Assembly (NCBI GenBank): GCA_964581565.1
Contig: CAZOOZ010000004.1
Coordinates: forward strand, 1-64,000
Direction: 5' to 3'
DNA length: 64,000 nt
Origin: UBA1433 sp964581565
GTDB taxonomy: Bacteria > Bacillota > Clostridia > Eubacteriales > UBA1433
Made by a program: the position numbers and the translations under genes
The notes under the pieces: generated by a model
Told to the model about the DNA's origin: nothing
What the model saw: the letters and a program-made list of their open reading frames with translations, nothing else
The model's database searches: none
Shown: piece after piece, positions 34,663-44,787 of the stretch
How the letters are laid out: each line of letters starts with the position of its first letter
Numbering within the stretch: the first letter of the stretch is position 1

Positions 34663-35687
34663 TTGATCTAAGAAGTGATACTGTAACAAAGCCTACAAAT
34701 GAAATGAGAGCCATCATTGCAAACGCAAAAGTTGGAGATGATGTTTATAAAGATGACGAATCAGTCAATGAATTGGAAAGTTATGCAGCTCGGATCATGA
34801 ATAAAGAAAAAGCGCTGTTTGTTCCAAGCGGTACCATGGGTAACCAAATATGTGTTAAAACACACACAAATCCGGCAGAGGAAATAATATTACATTCTAA
34901 ATCACATATTTTTGTATACGAGGCTGGTGCAGTCGCATTGATATCAAACGTATTGACAAAAACAGTCGATGGACCAAACGGTGTTATGGATATCAATAAA
35001 GTAAAAGAAAACATCCAGCAGGGCGACTTACATCATGCAAAAACAACATTGATTTGCATAGAGAATACACATAATGTTGCCGGAGGAATGGTGCTTGGGC
35101 TTGATTATATGGATAAGATCTATAAGACAGCCAAAGAAAACAGTATTAAAGTGCATTTGGACGGAGCGCGTATTTTTAATGCCGCGGCGGCGTTAAACGT
35201 AGATGTGAAAGAAATCGCAAAATATTCTGACAGCATTATGTTCTGCCTTTCGAAAGGTTTGGGCGCTCCGGTAGGAAGTATTATTTGCGCAAATGAAGAA
35301 TTTATTAATAAAGCAATGAAAATTCGTAAAATGTTGGGTGGAGCCATGCGTCAGGCAGGAATACTGGCATCTGCGGGATTGCACGCATTAAAGACAATGC
35401 CGCCGATGCTTTATGAAGACCATGAAAAAGCCCTTTTATTTGCAGATGCATTATACAGCCATAAAAACATAAATATAGATAGAAAAACAGTGCAGACTAA
35501 TATGGTCAATATTACTTTGAAAAATACAGAATTAAACGGATATGATGTAAGCAAAATATTACAAGCAAAAAATATTTTGGTAAATGGTGAGCAGGCAAGC
35601 AATAGGCTGCGTTTTGTATTTCATAGAGATGTAGATGAAGATGATATAAGAAAAACAATAAAAGTATTAAATGAAGAGTTAAATTAG
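34650..35687 (+). CDS. ltaE: Low-specificity L-threonine aldolase
   Basis: 345 residues. PLP-dependent beta-eliminating lyase family: IDLRSDTVTKPTNEMRAII at the N-terminus, LFVPSGTMGNQICVKTH, HLDGARIFNAAAALN and the PLP Lys in MFCLSKGLGAPVGS. Cleaves threonine or allo-threonine to glycine and acetaldehyde. ATG lies 13 bases before the stop of the methylase-like gene, after AAAGGAGCG, so it is in the same run. Confidence 0.93.
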   Translation: MHEVIDLRSDTVTKPTNEMRAIIANAKVGDDVYKDDESVNELESYAARIMNKEKALFVPSGTMGNQICVKTHTNPAEEIILHSKSHIFVYEAGAVALISNVLTKTVDGPNGVMDINKVKENIQQGDLHHAKTTLICIENTHNVAGGMVLGLDYMDKIYKTAKENSIKVHLDGARIFNAAAALNVDVKEIAKYSDSIMFCLSKGLGAPVGSIICANEEFINKAMKIRKMLGGAMRQAGILASAGLHALKTMPPMLYEDHEKALLFADALYSHKNINIDRKTVQTNMVNITLKNTELNGYDVSKILQAKNILVNGEQASNRLRFVFHRDVDEDDIRKTIKVLNEELN

Positions 35688-37028
35688 ATGATGAGAGATC
35701 AAACAAGTTTTTTTAATAGTTCTCAGGAAAATAATAAAGCAAGACCTTTGGCGAGCAGAATGAGGCCGCAAAATATTTCAGAAATAGTCGGGCAAGATCA
35801 TCTTCTGAGTAAAGGGAAAACATTAAGGCGGATGATTGAGTCGGATAGTATTTCCAGCATGATATTATATGGGCCTCCGGGCAGCGGAAAAACAACACTT
35901 GCCTATGTGATTTCAAAGAGCACAGGTTGCGAATTTCTTACTTTAAACGCTACTACTTCAGGGATAAAAGATATCAGGCTGGCAATTGAAAGTGCATTAA
36001 ACGCAAAAAAATATTATAATAAAAAAACAATTTTGTTCATTGATGAGATACACAGATTTAACACTGCACAGCAAGATGCATTACTGCCCTACGTGGAAGA
36101 CGGAGTGGTGATCATCATAGGAGCGACTACTGAAAATCCGTATTTTGAAGTGAATTCTCCCTTGATATCAAGGCTGACAGTGTTTGTTTTAAAAGAAATG
36201 GCTGAGCAGGATATAGAAAAAATTCTTTTGCGCGCTATAAATGATACAAGAAACGGATATGGAAATTATAATGTTATTTTAGATAAAGAGGCCAAAAGTT
36301 ATATTGCAAAAATATCTTCTGGTGATGCAAGAAGTGCGCTCAACACTTTAGAACTCGCCGTGCTGACTACGCAGCCCGATGAGCAAAAAGGCATTTTTAT
36401 TGATCTAAAAACGGCGCAAGAATGTGCACAAAAAAGAACAGTGCTATATGATAAAGATGGCGACAACCATTATGATACTATATCGGCATTTATAAAAAGC
36501 ATGCGTGGCGGCAGTCCGGACGCTGCGGTATTTTATCTCGCAAAAATGTTGACAGTAGGAGAAGATATAAAGTTTATTGCCAGACGTATGATTATATTTG
36601 CATCAGAAGATATAGGTAATGCGGACGTCAATGCATTAAATATAGCAGTCAATGCCTTTAATGCGGTCAATATAGTCGGGCTTCCGGAAGCGAAAATAAT
36701 TCTTTCACAAGCGGCAATCTATTTATCATGTGCTCCAAAATCAAATGCCTCTTATATAGCTATTGAAAATGCCTTGGAAGACATTCAAAGCGGAATAGAT
36801 ACTACGGTGCCTTTGCATTTAAGGGATAGTTCATATAAGAATAAAGAGAAATTTGGATATGGCTTGGAATATAAATATCCGCATAATTATGAAGACGGAT
36901 ATGTTAATCAAGAATATCTTCCGGCAGGTGCACAAAACAAAAAATATTACAGACCCAAAAACATAGGATACGAAGAGATAATATATAAATATTTGCAAAC
37001 ATTGGACGAAAAGAAAAATCAAAAATAA
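35688..37028 (+). CDS. rarA: Replication-associated recombination protein A (RarA/MgsA)
   Basis: 446 residues. AAA+ clamp-loader-like ATPase acting at stalled forks. PLASRMRPQNISEIVGQDHL, Walker A YGPPGSGKTTLAYVI (near residue 63), Walker B ILFIDEIHRFNTAQQDALLP, sensor GATTENPYFEVN and the C-terminal tetramerisation region (SMRGGSPDAAVFYLAKML, GEDIKFIARRMIIFASEDIG). Start at 35688 or the next ATG; no strong SD, abutting ltaE. Confidence 0.97.
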   Translation: MMRDQTSFFNSSQENNKARPLASRMRPQNISEIVGQDHLLSKGKTLRRMIESDSISSMILYGPPGSGKTTLAYVISKSTGCEFLTLNATTSGIKDIRLAIESALNAKKYYNKKTILFIDEIHRFNTAQQDALLPYVEDGVVIIIGATTENPYFEVNSPLISRLTVFVLKEMAEQDIEKILLRAINDTRNGYGNYNVILDKEAKSYIAKISSGDARSALNTLELAVLTTQPDEQKGIFIDLKTAQECAQKRTVLYDKDGDNHYDTISAFIKSMRGGSPDAAVFYLAKMLTVGEDIKFIARRMIIFASEDIGNADVNALNIAVNAFNAVNIVGLPEAKIILSQAAIYLSCAPKSNASYIAIENALEDIQSGIDTTVPLHLRDSSYKNKEKFGYGLEYKYPHNYEDGYVNQEYLPAGAQNKKYYRPKNIGYEEIIYKYLQTLDEKKNQK

Positions 37029-37038
37029 GGAGATTAAA

Positions 37039-39945
37039 ATGTTGATTACTGGAAAAATTTATAACGGATTTTATTTAAAAGAAAAAACTGAAATTAATGA
37101 AATAGATAGTACCCTTTATTATTTTGAGCATCAAAAAACAAAAGCTGAATTAGTGTATTTATCAAACACGGATGAAAACAAGGTATTTTCCATTGCATTT
37201 AAAACACCTGTTTCAGATAGCACAGGGGTGGCACATATTATTGAGCACAGTGTGTTAAACGGATCAAAAAAATATCCTTTAAAAGAGCCATTTGTCGAAC
37301 TTTTAAAAGGATCTTTAAAAACTTTTTTAAATGCAATGACTTATCCGGATAAAACAATATATCCTATTGCAAGTATTAATGAAAAAGATTTTATGAATTT
37401 GATGGATGTATATTTGGATGCCGTGTTTTATCCGCGAATTTATGAAAATGAATTTGTGTTTATGCAAGAAGGATGGCATTATCATTTAGAAAACGAAAGT
37501 GATCCTCTCACCTATAACGGAGTTGTCTATAATGAAATGAAAGGTGCATATTCAAATCCTGATGAAATATTAATCGACAGCATCCTTGAAACATTATATC
37601 CGGATACTTCTTATAAATATTCATCAGGAGGAAGGCCGGATGATATTATAAAACTAAGTTATAGCGACTTTATCGATTTTCACAAAAAATATTATCATCC
37701 TTCCAACAGTGTTATCTATTTATATGGCAACTGCCATATTGATGATTGCCTGGCATATTTAAATGATGAATATTTAAGTAAATTTGATTATAAAAAAATG
37801 CCCGATAATGTGCCTAGTCAAAAAAGAACCAATACTTTTGAAGAAATTATAAAATATTACCCGATTACAGAAGAAGAAAGTAACAAAGGTAAGGAAATCT
37901 ATAATCTAAGTTATAGTATTGGTGATGCCAAAGACCCGAAATTAAAGATGAGTTTTCAAATTTTGGAGAAACTTCTCGTACAATATCCATCTTCGCCGAT
38001 AAGAATCGCTTTTAACGATACAAAAATCGGAAAAGAAATCGACGGTTTTTACGAAACAGATTTATATTATTACACATTGATGTTTATTGGAAGAGATCTT
38101 ACGGAAAATACACAAGATAAATTTTTTGATCTTATAAAAAATACACTTAATGATTTAGTAAAACATGGAATCAATAAGGATTTAATTGATGCCGCTTTAA
38201 ATATGTATGAATTTTCAATTAAAGATATCGATAATTCAACGCTTCCAAAAGGATTGCTTTATAACATTGATATTTTAGATGCGCTCATATATGGATATAA
38301 TCCCAAAACACATATAGCTTATAAGCAAAGCTTGGATGAAATAAAATCGTTGGCTCATCATGGTTATTTTGAAAAATTAATAAATCAATACATTTTGAAC
38401 AATCCACATAAGACAGCTATTGTTTTGCGCCCTAAAAAAGGTATAGCGGAGGCAAAAGACAGGCTCATTCAAAAGTCATTGCAAGAAAAAAAAGATCAGT
38501 TAAATAATAAGGAAATAAAAGACATAATAGATAAAACAAAAGAATTGATCAGAATTCAAAATACTCCGGATAGTAAAGAAAACCTCAGTAAAATACCGGT
38601 GCTGCCACTCAGCGAAATCCAAAATCCCAAGAAACGATTCTTAAAAAAGAGTGATAATATTTTCTTATATAATGATAATACACAAGGCGTTATTTATTTA
38701 AACGCTTATTACGATATCAGTGAGTTCGATCTCTCGAAATACCATTATATTAATCTTTTGTCATCTTGCCTAACAGAAGTATCAACTGAAAATTATTCTT
38801 TCGATCAGCTTTCAAATGCGATTAAAATTAATACCGGGGGACTTGATTTCAATGTAACAATAAGTAAAAATCTCAAAACCAATAAAGCATATCCTCAGTT
38901 AGTCGTCAGTCTGCGCTTTTTATACGAAAAGAAAGATAAAGCTATGAATCTGCTGGATGAAATCATTTCAAAGAGTATTCTCAGCGATAAGAAAAGAGTT
39001 TTTGAAATTATTGCAAAGCAAGCAGCTCAAGAAAAAAATAAAATTATCTATAATGCAAGGGGAGTGTTACTCAACAGGTTAAGCTCTTATCTCAATTCTG
39101 CTGCCGCTCTAAGCGAATATTTGCAAGGGCTGGATTATTATGATTTTATTGAAGATATTTATATAAATTTTGAAGAAAAATATGATGAAACTGTCACAGA
39201 GATGCTAAAAATATATGATTTCATCTTTTCAAACTGTAAAATCGAAATTTTACTTACATTAGAAGAGAAGTATAATGAAAGCATTATGAATTTATCCCGC
39301 AATTTCTTTGAAAAATATGAAAGCAACAATTCATCAAAAGATATTCATTTCGCTTATGAAGCGAAAAACGAGGCTTTAATTATGTCCACAGATGTAAATT
39401 ATGTCGGCAGAGCCTATGATTTTGTAAAAGCGGGATATGCATACAATGGATTTATGTTAGTATTAAAAACTATCATGCAAACAGATTATCTTTGGAATAA
39501 TGTAAGAGTAAGAGGAGGGGCCTATGGAGCCTTCTTTGTAGTCGAACGCTCGGGGAATATTATTATTTCATCTTACAGAGACCCTCATATATCTCGTACG
39601 TATGAAGTATTTGATGATATCGATGATTATTTGAAACAAATTGAATTAGATAAAGAATCTTTAAACAAATTTATTATTGGCACAATTGCTTCTTTGGATA
39701 TGCCTGTGCCTCCCTTGGCAATCGCTAAACGTGAATATATTGCTTATAAAAGTGATGTTACGTATGAAGAAAGAATGAAAATAAGAGATGATATACTCTC
39801 TACTACTGTGAATGACATAAAGGATTTTGTAGATATGTTTAATAAGATGAAATCAGAGCAGAATTATTTGTGCACAATTGCGTCAAAAACCGCAATAGAA
39901 AAAAATAAAAAATTATATATGAATTTTAAATATTTAATTAAATAA
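37039..39945 (+). CDS. M16C (PreP-like) insulinase-family peptidase
   Basis: 968 residues, ATG after AAGGAGATTAAA. Zinc metallopeptidase that degrades peptides inside a two-lobed chamber. The inverted zinc motif HIIEH is near residues 65-69 with NEMKGAYSNPDE (third ligand Glu) near 165; LKEPFVELLKGSLKTFLNAM and TYPDKTIYP match the presequence-protease group. The C-terminal half keeps the RGGAYGAFF region that closes the active site. No signal peptide, so probably cytosolic. Its start follows rarA by ten bases. Confidence 0.93.
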   Translation: MLITGKIYNGFYLKEKTEINEIDSTLYYFEHQKTKAELVYLSNTDENKVFSIAFKTPVSDSTGVAHIIEHSVLNGSKKYPLKEPFVELLKGSLKTFLNAMTYPDKTIYPIASINEKDFMNLMDVYLDAVFYPRIYENEFVFMQEGWHYHLENESDPLTYNGVVYNEMKGAYSNPDEILIDSILETLYPDTSYKYSSGGRPDDIIKLSYSDFIDFHKKYYHPSNSVIYLYGNCHIDDCLAYLNDEYLSKFDYKKMPDNVPSQKRTNTFEEIIKYYPITEEESNKGKEIYNLSYSIGDAKDPKLKMSFQILEKLLVQYPSSPIRIAFNDTKIGKEIDGFYETDLYYYTLMFIGRDLTENTQDKFFDLIKNTLNDLVKHGINKDLIDAALNMYEFSIKDIDNSTLPKGLLYNIDILDALIYGYNPKTHIAYKQSLDEIKSLAHHGYFEKLINQYILNNPHKTAIVLRPKKGIAEAKDRLIQKSLQEKKDQLNNKEIKDIIDKTKELIRIQNTPDSKENLSKIPVLPLSEIQNPKKRFLKKSDNIFLYNDNTQGVIYLNAYYDISEFDLSKYHYINLLSSCLTEVSTENYSFDQLSNAIKINTGGLDFNVTISKNLKTNKAYPQLVVSLRFLYEKKDKAMNLLDEIISKSILSDKKRVFEIIAKQAAQEKNKIIYNARGVLLNRLSSYLNSAAALSEYLQGLDYYDFIEDIYINFEEKYDETVTEMLKIYDFIFSNCKIEILLTLEEKYNESIMNLSRNFFEKYESNNSSKDIHFAYEAKNEALIMSTDVNYVGRAYDFVKAGYAYNGFMLVLKTIMQTDYLWNNVRVRGGAYGAFFVVERSGNIIISSYRDPHISRTYEVFDDIDDYLKQIELDKESLNKFIIGTIASLDMPVPPLAIAKREYIAYKSDVTYEERMKIRDDILSTTVNDIKDFVDMFNKMKSEQNYLCTIASKTAIEKNKKLYMNFKYLIK

Positions 39946-39946
39946 A

Positions 39947-41263
39947 ATGAAGAAAATTTTATCAATGCTCATGGTGATGTGCTTAGTTTTTTCTATTGCA
40001 TCACCTGTCATTTTTGCTCAAAGTATAGGCATTAATGATGTTGAGGAAAAAGGTATATACATAGAAGAAATATCTACAAATACATTAATATATCAAAATA
40101 ATTCAAATGAGAAATATTATCCAGCGAGCATAACAAAGCTTTTAACGGCTTTAACTGCGGTTGATTATGTCGATTTAGATGAGATCATTACTGTGGGAAG
40201 CGAAATATATGCTATTTCACAGAATTCCAGTAGAGCAAATATTAAACCTGGTGAAAAGTTGACATTCTCAGAACTTCTGTATGCGATGCTGCTTCCGTCA
40301 GGTAATGATGCAGCAAATGTCGTTGCTGCATACACCGCAAAGAAATTAGATGCCACTTTGAAAACGATAGATGAACAAATCGCTTATTTTGCATCTCTGA
40401 TGAATAAAAAAGCCAAAGAATTGGGGACATTAAATTCGAATTTTGTGAACCCGAGCGGGCTGCATGATAATAATCATTACACAACGGCATATGATATGTG
40501 TATGATTGCCAAAGATTTTTTAAAAAATGATATACTCTCAGAGATTGCATCAACGACTGAGTATTCAACCAATAATAAAAAACATACATGGTTTAACGGC
40601 AACTTATTATTACAGAAAACACTTGATAATATCGCGTGGACTGATAGGGACGGAGATAATAAATATTATTGCCAATATGCCAAAGGATTAAAAACAGGAT
40701 ATACCATTAAAGCAGGCAGAACGATTGTTGCATATTTTGAAAAAGACGGAATGCAAATAATAGTGGTCATTTTAAAATCTAATGAAGATGATTTGTTTTC
40801 AGATGCAATTGAGGCTTTTAATTACGTTACCGAAAACTATCATTTGCTTTCTTTCGGAGCAGCCGGACAACTTGTAGATCAAATAGAAATCATAAATAAT
40901 AAAAAAGATAGCTCGAAAGAATTGAGTATAACTTGTGAAAAAAACATAAATTTACTGGCAGCAAAGCAATACGATGGCTTTATATATAAAAATATATTTG
41001 ATGCGGATCTAATAAGCTTTAAATTCGGGAAATATTTTATAAAAGCAGATATTTTACAAGGAAGTGTAATAGGTCAGGCAATTGTTGAAGATGAGGATGG
41101 CAGTCAGGTTGTATCAGTGAATTTAATTGCGGACAATTCTGTTTTAAGAGATGAATTTTATTTTGAAAAATATATCAGCATAGGTATATTACTTATTCTT
41201 TGTCTATCGATTCTTTTTATTAAAAAGAAAAAAAGAGGAAAAAATGAACGAAAAATTATATAA
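39947..41263 (+). CDS. dacF: D-alanyl-D-alanine carboxypeptidase (PBP5/DacF type)
   Basis: 438 residues. Signal peptide (MKKILSMLMVMCLVFSIASP, then VIFAQS) followed by the low-molecular-mass PBP domain: SITK (SxxK, near residue 60), SGND (SxN, near 117) and KTG (in LKTGYT, near 248). A PBP5-like C-terminal domain and a membrane segment with Lys-rich end (IGILLILCLSILFIKKKKRG) anchor it. Removes the terminal D-Ala of peptidoglycan stems. DacF is the spore-related paralogue in Bacillus; which Dac this is cannot be told. The gene overlaps mutS2 by 20 bases. Confidence 0.88.
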   Translation: MKKILSMLMVMCLVFSIASPVIFAQSIGINDVEEKGIYIEEISTNTLIYQNNSNEKYYPASITKLLTALTAVDYVDLDEIITVGSEIYAISQNSSRANIKPGEKLTFSELLYAMLLPSGNDAANVVAAYTAKKLDATLKTIDEQIAYFASLMNKKAKELGTLNSNFVNPSGLHDNNHYTTAYDMCMIAKDFLKNDILSEIASTTEYSTNNKKHTWFNGNLLLQKTLDNIAWTDRDGDNKYYCQYAKGLKTGYTIKAGRTIVAYFEKDGMQIIVVILKSNEDDLFSDAIEAFNYVTENYHLLSFGAAGQLVDQIEIINNKKDSSKELSITCEKNINLLAAKQYDGFIYKNIFDADLISFKFGKYFIKADILQGSVIGQAIVEDEDGSQVVSVNLIADNSVLRDEFYFEKYISIGILLILCLSILFIKKKKRGKNERKII

Positions 41264-43598
41264 AATTTTAGAATATAATAAAATACTTGAAAACATACAA
41301 ATATATGCAAAAGCTGAAATATCAAAGAAAAGAATAGCCGCCATTGCACCTTGTATCAAAAAAAATATAGTACAGAGCGAGTTGATAAAAACCGAACAAG
41401 CATTAAAAGTAGTCAACACAATCGGTATGATCCCGATCACTGCGTTTCACACACTTGATCACTCTTTTTTGAAAGCTCAGAAAGGTGGAGTGCTTAGCAT
41501 TTTTGAGTTTTTTGAATTGAAAAGGTTTTTAAAAATTTGTTCGGATGTACTCAAGTATTTTACTGAAAATATGTTGTTGAAATTAGATATTGATTTAATA
41601 TTGGCTGTCGTATCCTATTTAAATATTGATTTCGAATTTTTGAAAGAATTAGAAAAAATTTTTATCGACAGTGAGCAGATAGCAGATAATGCTTCTGTTA
41701 ATTTAATGAAGCTGAGAAGAGAAATAAAAGGTCTTAACAGCGATATTATTACTACAATCAACTCCATTTTAAATAATTCGAACAATAAAAAATATTTATC
41801 GGATACCATGCCTGCCATGAAAAATCAGAGACTTACAATACCTGTAAAAGCAGAATATAAGGATGTTATTCGTGGCACTGTTCACGATATATCCTCAACA
41901 GGTTCCACATATTTTATAGAACCTGAAAAGGCTTTTAATATAAATAATCAATTAAAAGAAGTACAAATAAAAGAAAAACAGGAAGTAGAAAAAATTCTTG
42001 CAGAATTTAGTGAACGTGTTGCTGCGATGGCCGATGATCTTCTTTTGTGTTACGATGCGTTAATTAATCTGGATGTTATTTTTGCCAAGGCGGAATATGC
42101 CCTAAAGTTGAATGCTATCTGCCCGGTGCTTATTGAGGATGGGAATACTGTGCTTTATTCTGCAAGACATCCGTTGATAAATCAAAAAAGTGTTGTAGCC
42201 TCGGATATTATTTTTAGTGAGAATTATTCTATAGTTATAATCACAGGACCGAATACAGGAGGGAAAACAGTAGCATTAAAAACTTTGGGATTGCTGCAGC
42301 TTATGGCTCAAAGTGGAATTTTGATACCCGCAAAAGAATATAGTAAAATCAATGTGTTTGAGAAGATTTATGCTGATATAGGTGATGAACAAAGCATAGA
42401 ACAGTCCCTTTCGACATTTTCATCGCATATGAAAAATATAATTGGAATTTTAAATGATGCAGATGAAAAAACATTGATTTTAATAGATGAAATCGGAGCC
42501 GGTACGGATCCTGTGGAAGGAGCCGCGCTTGGTATGTCGATTATTGATGCGATTTTGGAAAAAAAGTCAAAAGCTTTCATTAGTACCCATTATTCAGAGT
42601 TAAAGAAATATGCTTTAATAAAAAAAGGTGTTATCAATGCAAGCGTGGAATTTGATGCAGATACATTAAAACCGACTTATAAATTGGTAATCGGATTACC
42701 AGGAGAGTCCAACGCCATAAAGATTGCTCAGAGGCTTGGACTGCAAAATAGTATAATCTCTAATGCCAAAGGATATTTGAATAATAAAGACGAAAGTTTT
42801 GAAAATATACTTCAAAAAATAAAGGAAAAGCAAGTAGAAATAGATGGCAACGCACAACAGGCGCGACATAGTATGCTACAAGCAGAAGAATATCTAAAAA
42901 AAGCAAGAGAGACCGAACAAAGCATTTTAGAAAAAAAAGAGCAGATGATCGACGATGCGAAATCAGAAGCGCGCAATATCGTTTTACAAGCAAAGACACA
43001 GTCGAATACGCTGGTCAGTGAATTGATTAATCTTAAAAAAGAAGCAAGCAATATAAATTTAAAACAAGCTGAAGCAGTAAAGCAAGAACTAAACGAGATA
43101 AGCAAAAAATTAGAGAAGTCTAAAACGATTAGTATTAATAACGAGAATTTAAATCAAAAAGGAAATTATCATATTGGCGATAATGTATATATAAAACACT
43201 TAAATGCACACGGAATTATACAAAAGTTTTTTGGCAGGCATGAAGCAGAAGTCGTAGTCGGCTCAATACGCTTAAAATTTAATATGAATCTTTTAGAGAA
43301 AGAAAACAAGCAAAAGCAATCATCGTTTGTATCTGTGAAAAAACAAAATAAGCAAACTGCTACATCAATAGATGTTAGGGGAATGGACAGTATTGATGCC
43401 ATCAAAACAATTGATAAATATATTGATGACGCAGTCATTGCTGCATATAAATCAGTGATGATTATTCATGGAAAGGGAGAGGGTATCCTGAGAAAACAAA
43501 CTTTGGAATTTTTAAGACAAAATCCAAATGTGCGATCTTTTAGAACGGGAGGATATACGGAAGGAGGAACCGGCGTTACTGTCGTAGACTTATTGTAA
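41244..43598 (+). CDS. mutS2: Endonuclease MutS2
   Basis: 784 residues. MutS core and ATPase without mismatch-recognition domain: VHDISSTGSTYFIEP, Walker A GPNTGGKTVALKTLG (near residue 335), Walker B TLILIDEIGAGTDPVEGAAL, ISTHYSELKKYA, a coiled coil (about 510-640), then the C-terminal Smr nuclease domain (SIDVRGMDSIDAIKTIDKYI, IIHGKGEGILRK). Suppresses recombination and rescues collided ribosomes in B. subtilis (MutS2). Start ATG lies within the dacF 3' end after AGAGGAAAAA. Confidence 0.97.
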   Translation: MNEKLYKILEYNKILENIQIYAKAEISKKRIAAIAPCIKKNIVQSELIKTEQALKVVNTIGMIPITAFHTLDHSFLKAQKGGVLSIFEFFELKRFLKICSDVLKYFTENMLLKLDIDLILAVVSYLNIDFEFLKELEKIFIDSEQIADNASVNLMKLRREIKGLNSDIITTINSILNNSNNKKYLSDTMPAMKNQRLTIPVKAEYKDVIRGTVHDISSTGSTYFIEPEKAFNINNQLKEVQIKEKQEVEKILAEFSERVAAMADDLLLCYDALINLDVIFAKAEYALKLNAICPVLIEDGNTVLYSARHPLINQKSVVASDIIFSENYSIVIITGPNTGGKTVALKTLGLLQLMAQSGILIPAKEYSKINVFEKIYADIGDEQSIEQSLSTFSSHMKNIIGILNDADEKTLILIDEIGAGTDPVEGAALGMSIIDAILEKKSKAFISTHYSELKKYALIKKGVINASVEFDADTLKPTYKLVIGLPGESNAIKIAQRLGLQNSIISNAKGYLNNKDESFENILQKIKEKQVEIDGNAQQARHSMLQAEEYLKKARETEQSILEKKEQMIDDAKSEARNIVLQAKTQSNTLVSELINLKKEASNINLKQAEAVKQELNEISKKLEKSKTISINNENLNQKGNYHIGDNVYIKHLNAHGIIQKFFGRHEAEVVVGSIRLKFNMNLLEKENKQKQSSFVSVKKQNKQTATSIDVRGMDSIDAIKTIDKYIDDAVIAAYKSVMIIHGKGEGILRKQTLEFLRQNPNVRSFRTGGYTEGGTGVTVVDLL

Positions 43599-43733
43599 TA
43601 ATAGAGTGGATAAATTAAAGCATAATGTTGTATTTTAAAGTTCAGATTGTTGGTAGTATAGATCACTTTGTTTAAATCGTTAAAAGTATAATGCGCAATA
43701 AGATTCATATAATAATAACAAAAGGAGAGAGCT

Positions 43734-44165
43734 ATGAACAAAACTGCTGAAAAAATTGTGTGTACATTACTTTTAATTAGCTTAGTATTAGTTGTGTCGT
43801 TTCAAACTTTAATAACCAGAAACGTTATTACTCCGGTTACGGCTACAGATATGCGCCAAGATATTACAGCGTATGAAGATAGTGAATATTATCCTCAAAA
43901 ATATGATCTTACTTTGGCAATCTCTGACATGAATGCAAAAATAATGGTTAATGGTTATTATCTAAGTGATTCAACTGTTGAGAATGACACTATAAGTTTT
44001 TCCGTATATGACGGCGATGTCGTTGAATGTGATTTAAGAAATTGTAACAGCGTAGTTTCTATTCAACTTATTAAAAAAGATAATAAATTAAATTTTCCTA
44101 AAAATAATTTCCGAGTAGAAGGGGCTGAAACGATATTGTATCTCTTTAAAACCGATGGAGAATAA
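43734..44165 (+). CDS. Exported small protein of unknown function
   Basis: 143 residues, ATG after AAAGGAGAGAGCT. N-terminal membrane anchor or signal segment (VCTLLLISLVLVVSFQTLI) followed by an extracytoplasmic acidic domain with many beta-strand-like stretches (TISFSVYDGDVVECDLRNCN; two Cys). I recognise no family. The gene stands alone, converging with the zinc-ribbon gene at 44169 with three bases between stops. Confidence 0.6.
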   Translation: MNKTAEKIVCTLLLISLVLVVSFQTLITRNVITPVTATDMRQDITAYEDSEYYPQKYDLTLAISDMNAKIMVNGYYLSDSTVENDTISFSVYDGDVVECDLRNCNSVVSIQLIKKDNKLNFPKNNFRVEGAETILYLFKTDGE

Positions 44166-44168
44166 TTT

Positions 44169-44663
44169 TTACTCATCATTAATCTCATGACATTTTTTAC
44201 AAGGTCTATATCCTGCATCCTCTGCCTGCCGGATGGTCATGATGTAATATTCATTTTTGGTGTTTTGAAAAAAATAACAGTTATATGTATGGTAAACCTT
44301 ACTGCCGTCTAAGATGATAGCACAATTTTCATTAAAAAATGTGATTTCTTCTTCTGATTTTAAGAGTTCATCATTCAATCCATCGATTTTTATCTCTTCT
44401 TCTTGCAGAACACGTTCCATTTGTTGTAAATTTTGAGTTAATATATATATTTTATGGATGGAAATAACCAAGCATAAACTAAGGATGAGTAAAAGGGTAT
44501 TTAATATAAATATTTTTATTGGTTTATTTTTTGAATTAACGCATTCTTCGTCTGGATTAATTCTGGTGTTATCTATAATACATCCACATTCTTTGCAATA
44601 CTGAATATGCTGGTTGTTGGCTTGCATATATTGTGCGGCTAAATTTTCTTGTTTTTCATCCAT
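44169..44663 (-). CDS. Membrane protein with N-terminal zinc ribbon and Ada-like C-terminal metal site
   Basis: 164 residues, ATG at 44663. An N-terminal CKECGC pair with a later Cys suggests a partial zinc ribbon. One membrane helix (IFILNTLLLILSLCLVISIH) and a coiled coil (LQQMERVLQEEEIKIDGLND) follow. The C-terminus (VYHTYNCYFFQNTKNEYYI, then AEDAGYRPCKKCH) matches the small Ada-type metal-binding module, with Cys and His ligands, found at the end of secreted nucleases and surface proteins. The combination of both modules across a membrane is unusual. Function unknown. Confidence 0.6.
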   Translation of the reverse strand: MDEKQENLAAQYMQANNQHIQYCKECGCIIDNTRINPDEECVNSKNKPIKIFILNTLLLILSLCLVISIHKIYILTQNLQQMERVLQEEEIKIDGLNDELLKSEEEITFFNENCAIILDGSKVYHTYNCYFFQNTKNEYYIMTIRQAEDAGYRPCKKCHEINDE

Positions 44664-44732
44664 GTTCGTACCTTTTCTATCTTTTATACATTATAAATAT
44701 TTTAACACTGGATAGAAAAAACTACAATAAGT

Positions 44733-44769
44733 GATAAAAATACCTCAAGTTGCTGCATTCCTTGAGGTA
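44733..44769 (-). terminator. Terminator of the hsp20 pair
   Basis: On the minus strand TACCTCAAG ... CTTGAGGTA (9-bp stem, 11-base loop) followed by TTTTTATC, 19 bases after the hsp20 stop. Confidence 0.8.
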
Positions 44770-44787
44770 AAATTATAATTTATAAAT

